Shown here: positions 1-10,864 of the stretch, piece by piece
Layout of the letters: each line of letters opens with the position of its first letter
Numbering within the stretch: position 1 is the stretch's first letter
Assembly (NCBI GenBank): GCA_933207985.1
Contig: OW240921.1
Location: forward strand, 98,225,366-98,289,365
DNA length: 64,000 nt
Direction of reading: 5' to 3'
Source of the DNA: Pelobates cultripes
Lineage: Eukaryota > Chordata > Amphibia > Anura > Pelobatidae
Notes under the pieces: model-generated
Told to the model about the DNA's origin: nothing
Database searches by the model: none
Seen by the model: only the letters and a program-made list of their open reading frames with translations
Position numbers and translations under genes: made by a program

Positions 1-778
1 AGTGTGCTGTGTGTGTGTTTGTTAGGGTCCTGTTTGTGTTTGTGAGGGTACTGTTAGTGTGCTGTGTGTGTGTGAGGGTGCTGTTTGTGTGCTGTGTGTG
101 TTTGTAAGGGTGCTGTATGTGTGTGTGGGTGCTGTATGTGTGTTGGTGCTGTGTATGTCTGGGTGCTGTATGTCTGTGGGTGCTGTGTATGTCTGTGGGT
201 GCTGTATGTGTGTGGGTGCTGTGTATGTCTGTGGGTGCTGTATGTGTGTGGGTGCTGTGTATGTCTGTGGGTGCTGAATGTATGTGGGTGCTGTGTATGT
301 CTGTGCTGTGTGTGGGTGCTGTATGTCTGTGGGTGCTGTGTATGTCTGTGGGTGCTGTGTATGTCTGTGGGTGCTGTATGTGTGTGGGTGCTGTGTATGG
401 GTGCTGTATGTGTGTGGGTGCTGTGTGTCTGTGGGTGTTGTGTCTGTGGGTGCTGAATGTCTGTGGGTGCTGTATGTATGTGGGTGCTGTATGTCTGTGG
501 GTGCTGTATGTGTGTGGGTGCTGTGTATGTCTGTGGGTGCTGTATGTGTGTGGGTGCTGTATGTGTGTGGGTGCTGAATGTCTGTGGGTGCTGTATGTGT
601 GTGGGTGCTGTATGTGTGTGGGTGCTGAATGTCTGTGGGTGCTGTGTATGTGTGTGGGTGCTGTATGTCTGTGGGTGCTGTGTATGTGTGTGGGTGCTGT
701 GTATGTGTGTGGGTGCTGTGTATGTCTGTGGGTGCTGTATGTCTGTGTGTGCTGTATGTGTGTGTGCTGTATGTGGGG
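1..778. repeat. TG-rich minisatellite, 17-19 bp unit
   Basis: A tandem array built on a unit close to GTGGGTGCTGTATGTCT, with variants carrying an extra TG (CTGTGTATGTCT) or AATGT in place of TATGT. It runs from the window edge, so its true start lies outside, and stops at about 778 where the sequence changes to GGGGGTGATTGTGGGGG. The unit is free of stop codons in several frames, which yields long but meaningless open frames (Cys/Val/Gly-rich on one strand, His/Thr/Pro-rich on the other). Strand asymmetry is strong: G and T on plus, A and C on minus. Confidence 0.95.
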
Positions 779-799
779 GGGTGATTGTGGGGGTACATT

Positions 800-845
800 A
801 CTTGCTATCCCCCCTCCCTTCTTACCTTTTGTAGGGAGGGGGGAT
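800..845. repeat. Hairpin module with a CTTACCTTTTG loop
   Basis: A short inverted repeat (CCCCCCTCCCT against AGGGAGGGGGG) with the loop TCTTACCTTTTGT. A closely related arrangement recurs near 3022-3060, where CCCCCAGCCTCC and GGAGTGCTGAGGGG flank CTTACCTTTT. Both copies lie directly downstream of a long dinucleotide-type array and are followed by a sequence containing GTCCAGTGG and TGCTGCTG, so they probably belong to one repeat family. Confidence 0.6.
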
Positions 846-878
846 CGTGCTGCTGCTTCCATCCCTGGTTGTCCAGTG

Positions 879-1192
879 GAGAGTGAACTCTAGCCCCCTG
901 TGGGGCTAGAGTTCACTCTCGCGAGATTTGAGCGTTGCAACGATCATATCTCGCGAGAGGAACCCGGCGGAGCTGCCGGCAATAGCTCCCCCGGGTCCTC
1001 TCCTCCCTCCCTGCATGTGGGTCGGTGGGGAGGGAGGCCGAGAGCAGAGCCGGCGCTCGGATAGCGCCGGCTCTGCATGAGCCGACAGGGGAGATCCTGA
1101 GATCTCCCCTGCCGGTCTCAATATACATAGGTGTGCCGCGAGGATTAGGGTGTGCCCAGGCACACCCGGCACACCCCGTGCGCACGCCTATG
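879..1192. repeat. Chain of seven consecutive GC-rich hairpins
   Basis: Seven inverted repeats lie almost end to end. (1) 879-897 with 902-920, 19-bp perfect arms. (2) 916-927 with 948-959, 12-bp perfect arms around CGCGAGAT. (3) About 957-1001, arms AGGAACCCGG and CCGGGTCCTC. (4) About 1003-1038, CCTCCCTCC with GGAGGGAGG. (5) 1044-1057 with 1063-1076, 14-bp perfect arms. (6) 1078-1096 with 1101-1120, imperfect. (7) 1126-1136 with 1182-1192, enclosing a smaller hairpin at 1148-1156/1159-1167. The stretch is much richer in G+C and CpG than its surroundings. The layout resembles the multi-hairpin interiors of the T2 MITEs elsewhere in the window, but no TTAA ends are visible. No coding function is evident. 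Confidence 0.85.
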
Positions 1193-1229
1193 ATTTTCGG
1201 TGTATGGTTTAGGCGGACAGTTGGTTAGA

Positions 1230-2260
1230 GGTTGGGAACACCTGATATCATATCATATCCTGCATTTTAATGCTAATGATCTGACTGCTTCTACGCATGT
1301 CCATCTCTCCCAAAAGCAAAAACATCTATTTATTAAGGGGTATTGAGATTCACAGTTTAGGGGACCCAAAAAATTTTCCTGTACAGGACCTGTGGACAAA
1401 TACGTATCAGACATCTTAATCCTGCAAATAACTGCAAATCTACTATATAGAAAGCAGTGACACATACCTCTCACTTCACCCACTGAAAGGTTTAAAATAA
1501 TTTCACATTTAATGAACATATTCTTGTCAGAAGTTTGAATGATAGTATAATTGGGTTGCCCACCCACCTGCATTTAACAGCATTGTTAATACGATTGTAT
1601 ACTATAATTGGATCTGTTTTATCTTTCTTAACATATGTGTATTTACATTTCCCTTATGTTTCAGATTTGTAATGTAATCCTTGTATATTTAACATCTTAG
1701 CTTTTGTCTGTCATTTAAAACTTTGGGGATTTGCATAAGCGTGCTCTGCTCACCCCTAAAATATGCAGCGCGCTAAGAGTAGTAGGGGACTGACAGAAAG
1801 ACGAAGATCTAATTTCTTCTCTTAAAGTAACACGTTGGGTTTTTGTCATATTTTAAGAGATTTCTACATAAAATAGGAATATACACATTTGCAAGATAAA
1901 ACACTGGTTTAAAAATGAAATAAATGAACATAGTGTAACATACACTGTATGTATTACATAACATATAAAATCTATATTACGATATGAATCTTTTTTTGTT
2001 TATTTTTATTATAGTCATTGTAGGGATTATGTTTTACCATTTCTGTAAAGATTGCTCCCAAAAAGTTGAAGGGAAAGTATAACGTAATAACTGTGTAATT
2101 AATGTACAATATTGTGGGTTCTGCAATAATTAATTACATTTAGCACACTTTATATTTACTTTTGATTGCTGAATTTTGTGGTGTGAAGATGGAAACCAAT
2201 TTTGAAAGTTATTTAAGATGCACAGGTGTATATACCTCTATGAAGTTGAGTATATCTGTA
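1230..2260. other. AT-rich unique sequence, no gene seen
   Basis: I see only short open frames with no recognisable domain, scattered poly-A and poly-T runs, and a short TTAAAGTAACACG motif near 1824 that echoes one near 3892 (TTAAAGTAACATG). The two could be ends of the same undetermined repeat. Confidence 0.5.
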
Positions 2261-2403
2261 GAGGCTGTTGAGCTACATCTCTAATACAGTCTCAGTATTT
2301 CAACCAATAAGCAGGATGACTGCAGTCCACAAATGATTTGGCCCAAACATGCGCATTCAGAGCTAAGAGGTGGAGGGATTCCCAGTGCCAAGGGAGTCCG
2401 GCG

Positions 2404-3000
2404 CTGGAGAAAGGTAAGTGCTGAAGACACACACACTGTCATGAACAGACGCATACACAATAGCTAACAGACACACACATTTACTGACAGAGACACACTC
2501 AGATACAGACATACATACACACTCACTTACAAAACATACACTCTCACTGACAAACACACACTCACTAACAGACATCAAACAGACTCACTAACAGACACAC
2601 ACAAACACACTCAGTAACAGACACACACAGTAACACACTCACTGACACTCACTAGCAGACACACACTTAATAACAGATACATTCACTGACACTCACTAGC
2701 AGACACACACACTAACACACACACACACACGCACACACACTAACACTAACACACACAAACACACACACACTAACACTAACACACACACTAACACACTAAC
2801 ACACACACACACACACACACACTAACACACACACTCTTACACACACACTAACACACACACTAACACACACACTAACACACACACACACACACTAACACAC
2901 ACACACGCACACTAACACACTAACACTCACACACACTAACACACACACTAACACTCACACACACTAACACACACACACACACACTAACACTAACACACAC
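2404..3000. repeat. CA-rich microsatellite with CACTAACA variants
   Basis: Begins as loosely periodic ACACACTCACTGACAGACAC and becomes denser (ACAC)n and (CACTAACA)n towards 3000. The sequence just upstream, GCGCTGGAGAAAGGTAAGTG at about 2402-2421, matches a motif inside T2 MITEs at 7071 and 54685. The array may therefore have expanded inside an old transposon. Confidence 0.9.
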
Positions 3001-3021
3001 CTGTTTTTTTAAAATTTAATC

Positions 3022-3345
3022 CCCCAGCCTCCTTACCTTTTGGAGTGCTGAGGGGATTCCCTGGGGTCCAGTGGTGCTGCTGGGCGGCCGGTCACTGGGC
3101 AGGCAGGCTGGCGGGCACGCGAGGGAGCACTCTCCCCTGTGTGCTTCCTCTTCAGCTCCCTTGCGCGCCGCATACTGATACCGAAGCCGGAAGATGACGT
3201 CATATTCCGGCTTCGGTATCAGTGCGGTGCGCGAGGGAGCTGAAGAGGGAGCACACAGGGGAGAGTGCTCCCTCGCGTGCCCACTGGGTGGGCCGGGCCT
3301 GGTCGCAGCCGCGACCCCTGCAACCCCGTTATGTACGCCACTCAA
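3022..3345. repeat. Foldback repeat with a 170-bp near-perfect palindrome
   Basis: Two arms of about 85 bp (3113-3197 and 3199-3282) match as reverse complements with about five differences including one 2-bp indel. The exact centre is the 8-mer TGACGTCA at 3195-3202. The flanks carry a smaller hairpin (3022-3060) like the one at 800-845. Open frames crossing the palindrome on both strands are shadows of one another and have no known domain. It is a non-coding foldback element, family not identified. Confidence 0.85.
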
Positions 3346-3373
3346 TACATATCTCTACGGTAAATTTCCTGGC

Positions 3374-3860
3374 TTAAAGGGTTACTCCAGCCCTGTTTCA
3401 TAAAATATTTTTTTTTCTTTTTTTTTTTAAATACAGAATGCTCTACTGGGCATTAGTTATTAGATGCCCTCCATCCCCTAAAACGCTGTAAAATAAAGTA
3501 TAAACTTACCTGGAGTCCAGCTCTTGGTGAAGATTCCTGTGCTTAATTCCATGCAACCTTCCTATGTCACAGACTCCCTCCGAGTGATCCAATCAAAACG
3601 TTCTCCTGACTCAGATTGCAAGCGCATGCTCAGTGCCAGGGAGGGAAAGGAGACCGTGGAAATGGACAGAGGGAGGGGACAAATAACGCATGCTACATTG
3701 AGGTGCGGTCGGCAGGGAGGGCTTAATTGAAGGATTGAGGGAAGGAAGATCACATTTCCCCTTACAAACGTGCTCCTAATTTACCATACATTCTAATATT
3801 TTTCCTTAAACTTATGATGTAATGGCTGCTTCCAGAGCATTGTATCTCTTGCCAAATGAA
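3374..3860. repeat. T2-like MITE fragment (5' end TTAAAGGG)
   Basis: Starts with TTAAAGGGTTACTCCAG, the pattern of T2 MITE ends, and contains ACTTACCTGGAG near 3505. An inverted match lies between AGAATGCTCT near 3435 and AGAGCATTGT near 3834. I could not find a matching 3' terminus ending in CCTTTAA, so the copy is decayed or belongs to another subfamily. Confidence 0.4.
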
Positions 3861-3899
3861 ATAAAAAAAATCCACAAAAAGTCACTCTCATTAAAGTAA

Positions 3900-4790
3900 C
3901 ATGTAGGTTTTTAAAAAAAATTTAAAAAATTTAAACACAAATATTTTATTAGGCAATTAAGGTTTGAACAGTTTGTGTGAGAGGCATATTTCAAAAACGT
4001 CCTTCAACTGATGGCTAATAAGTATGGAGCAGATTTATGAGTGTGCCCGTACAGCTTGTGATGTGACAGAACACAACACCAACCATATTGAAGATAATGT
4101 GTGTTTAAGAATTTGTTACATTCTCAATATCCATCCATTATGTTATAATTCACCTTTTTTTTCTACACTGAACCTTTTTTTTCTACACTGAAAGGTCAAT
4201 GTAGAGTTATCTAGTACTTAACAGCACTGCTACATTCTCACTCACTTTTAAATAATTGAAGATAATGATACCCTCAGCACACATTGCCAAGATGAGAAGA
4301 TATCATTTTTAAATCTTGATCTAATGGATGAAATGTTACTTCTTTTTTTTTTGCCTGCCTCGAAGAGACACTAGATCTGATCAGACTTATCAGAATGATT
4401 TTTCTCATCCTATTTCTGATGATCATTTCACGTTTTGAAAATGGAAGCGGATTTTCTAATTCTCTGCTTTCCTTTTCTTAAAATTAATGTTCCTGCTTTG
4501 ATCTGCCGTGACAGTTTAAAATCACAACTGGCGGTTTTCTTTCTTTCTTTTGTTTCTAAATCTGTGAGCCACGTAATTTTGCCACTTATTTATTTAAATT
4601 AATTTCATTTGTTTTGGAGAAGTTAGTTAAAGTACTCATGTATTTGATGTCCAAACATCTTGACTTGTTGGTTCTCTCATTGTATATGAAATTTCCTTGG
4701 CGCTTTGGATCTGAGCCACCTGCTCAAGTTGGTCAACTTGGCACACTGAAAGAAGTGTTTTCTGTAATTGGCACAAGTGAGAACTTGTCA
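3900..4790. other. AT-rich unique sequence, no gene seen
   Basis: No convincing coding potential. A 20-bp segment ending CTACACTGAA is repeated in tandem at about 4152-4190, a small local duplication. Confidence 0.5.
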
Positions 4791-4804
4791 GATTGTCTTA
4801 TACA

Positions 4805-4942
4805 GAGTTACTCACTAAAGTGAGAATTAAAAGTGAATTCAATAAAAAAAATTAAATTCAAGGGCAAAATACCTATACTGTCTACCCTGGCTTTATATTT
4901 GGAATTGAGCGTGAAGTCTTACTTTAGTAAATCACCCTCTTA
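4805..4942. repeat. Palindromic MITE, CACTAAAGTGAGAATT family
   Basis: Begins TTACTCACTAAAGTGAGAATT and ends with the inverse-like TACTTTAGTAAATCACC. Related copies lie at 25373-25545, 31680-31845, 37415-37560 and 38765-38935. All are 130-175 bp, AT-rich and roughly self-complementary. The superfamily is not identified. Confidence 0.5.
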
Positions 4943-5184
4943 GGCTCTGAGTTTGACAGCTCATTGTAAGGTTAGACTGTGTATAATGAAAGCTAAACTG
5001 GTATTTTTCTGAAAACTCTATGGCTTTGTCATGGTTTTTACTGAAATCTCAGTGTGAATAGGCAGAACATGGTCACACAATGTCGCAGTCAATTCTTCAT
5101 CTTCTATACTAATATGATAATAGCTGGTCCTCACAGTCTGTGATTTCCCAATTAGAATATTGTTTAAACTAATCTAGCGGTCTA

Positions 5185-5290
5185 TGTTAAAAAAACAGTC
5201 TAAGCACCAAAACTACTTCATGTTACTGAAGTGGTATTGGTGCATAGAACATGCCCCCACTGTCTCATCTTACATTCAGTAAGCACATAG
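5185..5290. repeat. T2-like MITE fragment
   Basis: Contains the palindrome CACCAAAACTACTTCA...TGAAGTGGTATTGGTG followed by ATAGAACATGCCCCCACTGT. This corresponds to the first hairpin and next segment of the copies at 23277 and 6957. Both TTAA termini are missing. Confidence 0.5.
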
Positions 5291-5299
5291 ACAAATCAA

Positions 5300-6370
5300 G
5301 AGGAGAGGCAGCCCATTTGCGTTTTTATTAACCCATTAACTACCACAATGAGAGAAGAAAAAAATGAATGAAAAGCCTCTTCTATCACATAGGTCTTGTC
5401 AGCCCACCACTACTTGTAACTCCTCTCCCACAGCATTTTGGGTGAGGGAAAAGGTAGGATCACTGAACAGTACAGGTACATACAGGTGTTCCTCTGAATT
5501 CCAAAACCATTTGTTTAGAACCCTTGCCCCACCATACGTGGGATGGAGGAAAGCACAGGTGGACATATGGTTTCTGGAGTACCTGGAACTGCACCCCTTT
5601 TACCCTAGTGCATAACAGGAAATCATGAAGCCTCCTATTGGTTTAACTAATCTTAATAAAAAATATATATATATATATTTTGCTAACTTCAAAACAGGTT
5701 TGGGACATTATGAAGCAAGTAACACACCGTGAGAACTGCAGAAAAATCAATACAAGAGGCAATAAATCTTTTATCTTTGATTATTTCTATCCTGATAGCG
5801 TGAACCATATAAAGTAAAAATCTGATTCCCATAAAATGCCGAATGAGGATTCCGCTCCTCGTATATGTTTCCAGATGTAACCTCAAAAGTTTGAAGTAGA
5901 AAAAAAAAGTTCTGATAATGTGAACGATTCCAGAAATACGCATTTTATGTATACATGTAACTAGATTTCACTGAATATTTTAATCTACTTTTCTCAGGAT
6001 GGGAAAGCATGAGATTGTAATGATATGTAAAAACATGAATATGTTATTGTCAAAAGGAAATGTAATCAATTTCTTTGCAAAAGATAAAGGAATACAGCGG
6101 GAAATGCACTTGACATAAAATAATATCAGACTGCAGAGAAAACCAAAAAAGCTCATATGTTAAAGAGGAAGGTGAAAATTGAATGATTCTTCTAGACAGA
6201 AATATCAATTTGTTCGGGGTTGTTTTGTAGATACTTTTCTTGCAGAGTTTTGAACTTTGCCGAGAAAAATATATCTGACTTGTTATTCATGGAAACAATC
6301 ATATTGTTATATTGCCAGTTGTGCTAGGAGTCAATAACAGAAAATAAAGACACAGAATAACTAAAGGGCA
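5300..6370. other. AT-rich unique sequence, no gene seen
   Basis: Holds only short open frames and a short (AT)n run at about 5659-5679. Confidence 0.4.
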
Positions 6371-6379
6371 ACTCACTTC

Positions 6380-6949
6380 TTAAAGTGAACTTACCATGAC
6401 ACGTTCTCTATAACTAAAACCCCTGGAACCATGACTATATCTTCCATGAAACGATTTTAGATTTTAACCTAACTTACCTTCAGCCAGTGCTGCTATGCAC
6501 GCAGGTCTGAGTATGTTACACTTATCAAACTCCCAACTACTATCCTTCCATAATTCAACCTGTGCTGTGAAGGCATTTGGGGGACCCTCTCCCAAAATGT
6601 GCAATTCTCATCCATGACACAGTCATACTGGCTTCATTGCAAGCGCATTAATGCATGAAAATATTTAAATAAGTCACTCCTGGGGAGCTCTGGCTAGCGA
6701 GTAACCACAGCAGTCATTTGGTTACTGTGCCAGACAGCAGGAGAACCATCAGTTGGAGGGTTCTCCTGCTTCCCCATGTCAGTTATTTGTTGGCATTGAA
6801 TACTATACCAACTTTAGATTTTTAAGTATGTTTTTCTCCCGGTCTATACATTTGCTAGCAATTCTGCCAGCATGATGTATAGATGAAGCACAATTTACAT
6901 TTAACGTTAACAAAACAAAGCCATGTGTGTACCATGACAACTACTTTAA
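6380..6949. repeat. Probable long TTAA-flanked MITE
   Basis: Bounded by TTAAAGT...CTTACCATGAC on the left and ACCATGACAACTACTTTAA on the right, imperfect inverted termini ending in TTAA. The interior has a GGAGAACC/GGTTCTCC hairpin near 6740-6770. Its right end is only 7 bp from the next MITE (6957). The match between termini is partial, so the boundaries are provisional. Confidence 0.4.
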
Positions 6950-6956
6950 AGAGACC

Positions 6957-7177
6957 TTAAAGGGACACTATAGTCACCCAGACTACTTCAGCTCAATGAA
7001 GTGGTCTGGGTGCAATGTCCCTCAGGTTTTAACCCTTCACATGTAAACAGAGCAGTTTCAGAGAAAGCCCGGCGCTGGATTAAGGTAAGTGGCTGAAGGG
7101 GTTTTAACCCCTTGAGCCCAGCGGGAGGGGGACCCTGAGGGTGAGTTTGTTTTCCTGACACTATAGTGATCCTTTAA
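6957..7177. repeat. T2 MITE, short copy with both TTAA ends
   Basis: Termini TTAAAGGGACACTATAGTCA and TGACACTATAGTGATCCTTTAA form a clear inverted repeat flanked by TTAA. T2 MITEs, first described in Xenopus, duplicate TTAA and start TTAAAGG; they are usually placed with Kolobok-T2 transposons. The first hairpin is the imperfect CACCCAGACTACTTCA/TGAAGTGGTCTGGGTG, followed by GCGCTGGATTAAGGTAAGTG and a GAAGGGGTTTTAACCCCTT palindrome. It lacks the CpG-rich middle of longer copies. It encodes no protein and would depend on a transposase supplied elsewhere. Confidence 0.85.
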
Positions 7178-7179
7178 AC

Positions 7180-7540
7180 AAAACATGGCTAACAAATGAT
7201 GTAACAATTTGGGAACTATCGCTGAACACCTAATTGTAGGGTATGTAAAACATTTTTACAGAATGTAAACAAACTGTCTAGAATACGGCATAATATATTT
7301 TCTAACTTTCCATTCAATGTGTTAACAAGCAAACAAACAAATAAAAATTGATCAATAAACCAGTTTATATATATCTTTACAAGCAATATTAGAAAGCAAG
7401 ATTATTTCGTTTTATTTTCTTTTTTTATCTTTTTTTTATGGTATTTGATATGGATCAAACTCATTATTAGCCTCTTGGTCCTGTTAACACTTACAACAGT
7501 TTGGTTAATTTGCCGTTATATCACCACATTAAAACCGTAA
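7180..7540. other. AT-rich unique sequence, no gene seen
   Basis: Poly-T and AT-rich stretches only; no open frame or repeat family recognised. Confidence 0.4.
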
Positions 7541-7545
7541 AGCAT

Positions 7546-7610
7546 TGCGGAACATGTTGGCACTATATAAAAGCTAATAAAATAATAATAACAACAATAA
7601 TAACAAATTA
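7546..7610 (+). repeat. Truncated L2-like LINE 3' tail
   Basis: AAAGCATTGCGGAACATGTTGGCACTATATAAA followed by an (AATAATAAC)-type tail. It is homologous to the 3' ends of the LINE copies at 27512 and 61135. Only the last ~60 bp were inserted or survive, as is common for 5'-truncated LINEs. Confidence 0.65.
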
Positions 7611-7614
7611 GATC

Positions 7615-10600
7615 TGGGCTTGACAAATTCTCATTATGCTGCTGGTTTGTAAAACTGCTTACATTGCTCAGTCTCTTGAAGAAATAAGACTGGCATTTCC
7701 AATATGATATTGCAGTGATATCAGGAATATTGTGTATCTAATAAAGCAAATTACTGAACAATTAGTCCAGGAAGGTATTATTCAAGGAGGGCAAATCACC
7801 GAACAAGTATTCCAGTAAAGAAAGAAGGATAGCTGTTTTATTTCCCAGTAACTTGTGAATCTCTTAAAGTTACCATTACTTATCAGCAATCATTCAGTCC
7901 GATAGACCCAGTGAACTTTGCATCAAAACCAACCTTGCTGACGAAGTCAGTTCTTTTTTGGAATTCCAGATTGGGGCCATTATTCTGACAACCAAGGTTT
8001 GTTTCATTTTTCAGTTTGCTGTGTAAGTGAATTTCTTCTGTTTTGAATTGTATAAAAGCCTATTATTACTTTCAACAAGTAGATGATTCAGTTATCACTC
8101 TATTTGCTTTCTATTGTATTCTTGGAGCGACCCGCAATTTTCTTGTCAAATGACAATTCAGGGAAACAATTGGATGTGACTGTTATAGTCTTTTTTATTT
8201 TTGTTGTACTACATTGCATTTGGGGATGCATGCCAAGGAAACCTATTCTGCTTAAAGGTGTTCGTTGAACTGCTTTGTTTAGGGTCATGTAATAGTCTTG
8301 ATGAAGGAGCTATTATAAGATTGGTTTCTTATTTCACTACAAAATAACAAGCGTGTTGGGGAAGATAAGTCGTGGTAGGTGCTAAATTAAGCTGATATCG
8401 AGGTGTAATGCCCCACATAAATGAATAGTACGAGCTTGAGAAGAGTAGGTTTATCCCTGACCTTTGACTCCAGGAAATCAATGTGTGACCCTTTTGCAAT
8501 GACAGGTCAGCTCAATTTAATCACTCTATTGTAGCTAATAATGAGATTTTACTTACTTCACTCGGTTTATGGTTTTCTTAATGTAGTGGAATTATTTTTC
8601 TGCTCTTTGGCTGAAAACGAGCAAATGGTTACACTCATGCTTCCAAAATCTAGTGTAAAAGAAAAAATAATTTGCAAGAAAAAGATTGGCGAAAAATGGA
8701 AAAAAACTGTATTTGCTCTGTGATTATTGTAAAGCACTGTGGTATACTTTGGTCCTAAATAAATGGCAATAATTATTTGAAATTTTCTTATTATTATATT
8801 CTGTGTAATCACTTTCAGTCTGATATTTGCCTTATACACATACCCATATATCAGGCAAAGACTCACGTTTGTCTGATAGTAAGACTCTCATACAATAGTT
8901 TGTATGTATTTTTATACTCTGTTGAATTTTTCCAATATGTTACGTTTGAAATACTTTCATATAATCAAACACGTACTTAGATTTATTGCATCCAGCACGC
9001 TCTGCCTTTCAGACATATCTGCTTCCGCTGTTGGTCCAAAATAAGGCAACAAAACAGCACAATTTGTACTGATTTTCAGTTCTGTCACAAAATGGGGGGG
9101 AAATCCACTTTGACTCCAAAATGGCAATTAGATCTCTTCTTGTATCACATAGTATTTTTGACATTTGTGTTCACCTTCTATTTCGTTGTGACAGCCTCTT
9201 AAACGAGGATATCACGAATGTGTTATGATACATTGTGGCATAAAGCAGCATTGGCGCATCTCAGTCTTGGAGGTCAAATGAGAAATGACTGCATAGGTTC
9301 AGTGATGAATAGACCAGAGGATGTCTTTTTAGAATTGGGTAGGAACTTAAATGTCAATTGATGAACAACAATGAGGGTAATAACAGTGAGTGATTTGTTT
9401 ATTTCTAAATTCACAGGAGATTTCAAATTTATGGTTTTAGAGCTGAACTGTATTTAAATATTCAATCTGAATATTTATTTGAACAATGTTTAGGCAAATG
9501 TGATTATTCTTTTTAAACTTGCATATGTAAGGAATATCAGGTCTCTAAAAAATACAAATTAGTAGTAAATACATTTTTATAAGAACTGCCCTCACAATCA
9601 TCAATTCGAATGAATCAGAGATTCAAAAACACTTCAACATCATCCTTAGCAACAGTGTACAATGTCAGTCAGTGACTGTAAATGACATATAAATTAAATG
9701 TACCGTATACAAAGTAGCAGTGATCATACAAGTCCCAACAATGATCTTAAATTTAAGTGCCACAAAACTTTTTGACAGCATTCCAAAAATATATTAGGAC
9801 ATTGAAAAATGGTCAGACAGACATATCAATATAGTCATCAACAGAGCTTATTCTCTCATTTTTCCAACATATTCTTATTCAAGTCTACCTCTAACATGGC
9901 TACAAAATTATTTGCAGCCTAATTATGTCTGGCCACTAAATATATGTAAACATATATGTTTCCACTGGTAATGATGATGTTTGATAGATCCAAAAACTAA
10001 AGAGAATTAATGTGTGCTCAGAAAAGTGTAATTTACCCAATGACAATGTATTTAATATTAGTAGACAGTTAATCAGTGGGAAAAACTGTTAGATTCACAT
10101 TGTTCTTTCTCGTAAAAAATTGGGTTGAATAGGGCCTTGCAAGTTTAGTCACTAAAGGTCTACAACTAAAGGTCTACAGCAGAAGAAACCCGAAGGCAGG
10201 GGCTTTGGCCATGGGTGCACAACTGGTCCCAGGTAAATTGTCAACTCGGATTAAACTGGTTTCACTACTCACCATTTGACGGTGCCAGGTTACCACTACA
10301 GCAGGCTTTATTGGTTATGGTAGTTTATTGATGAACTTGAATTTTAGTCGAGAATAGCTGAATTTGAAACACATCTGGATTGTAAAACATGTCAAGTTTG
10401 TTTATTTTTATTACCAATATTGAAATGTGATGGTAAATTCTCAACATTTTGTTAGTTTAGTGAATAACGGTCTTCTTTTTCTAATTTTGTATTGTTTGTT
10501 TCCAATCTTCTATTTGTACACCGGTATCTGGAGGTGTGGAGATGTTTTAGATCTGTGGGTGGCGGTGTTGCCAAGTGGTGTGAGAAAAGTACGGTGAATT

Positions 10601-10730
10601 ACTAATAAAAACATATACAACTACATTGTAATTAAGAAAAAGAACAATGTATCTTACATAGACTAAGTTTCCTAACATATTTATTTTAGACACGTTACTG
10701 GCAGTTTTATCACTGTGGAGCTCTCTTACA
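7615..10730. other. AT-rich unique sequence, no gene seen
   Basis: No frame above about 100 codons and none with recognisable motifs. At 8717-8765 the text GTAAAGCACTGTGG followed by AAATAAATGGCAATAAT could be a very decayed LINE tail. A 15-bp unit ACTAAAGGTCTACA is duplicated near 10152-10180. Confidence 0.4.
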
Positions 10731-10737
10731 CACTCAG

Positions 10738-10860
10738 ACACACCAACAATATGGAGTTCTTAGAAAAGAGGGACATTAGGATAGAAAAGAGGGACAGAGG
10801 GATTTAGGCCCAAAATTGGGATTGTCGATTCTAAGTAGGGACAGTTGGAAGATATGTGCG
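10738..10860 (+). repeat. Dispersed repeat (ACACACCAACAATATGGAG family)
   Basis: The segment with CACCAACAATATGGAGTTCT followed by AGAGGGACATTAGGATAGAAAAGAGGGA is found as its reverse complement at about 25608-25665. Related GAGGGACA and CCTCCCAAC motifs occur at 37735-37860 and 38725-38755. The class is unknown. Confidence 0.6.
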
Positions 10861-10864
10861 TAGT

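Noticed and set aside
22..893. Open frames of up to 258 codons on both strands at the window start
   Set aside because: They are products of the 17-19 bp tandem repeat, which has no stop codon in several frames; the protein is low-complexity and overlaps in all frames.
2404..2421. AAGGTAAGTG as a splice donor of a host exon (also at 7082 and 54697)
   Set aside because: The same motif recurs inside T2 MITE copies in both orientations, so it is part of the repeat; no exon is associated.
3016..3403. Overlapping frames of 109 and 69 codons on opposite strands
   Set aside because: They lie on the 170-bp palindrome, so the two strands encode nearly the same sequence; no domain.
8717..8765. LINE tail near AAAGCACTGTGG
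   Set aside because: Only about a dozen bases resemble the L2-like tail and the simple-repeat end is missing; too weak to list as a feature.
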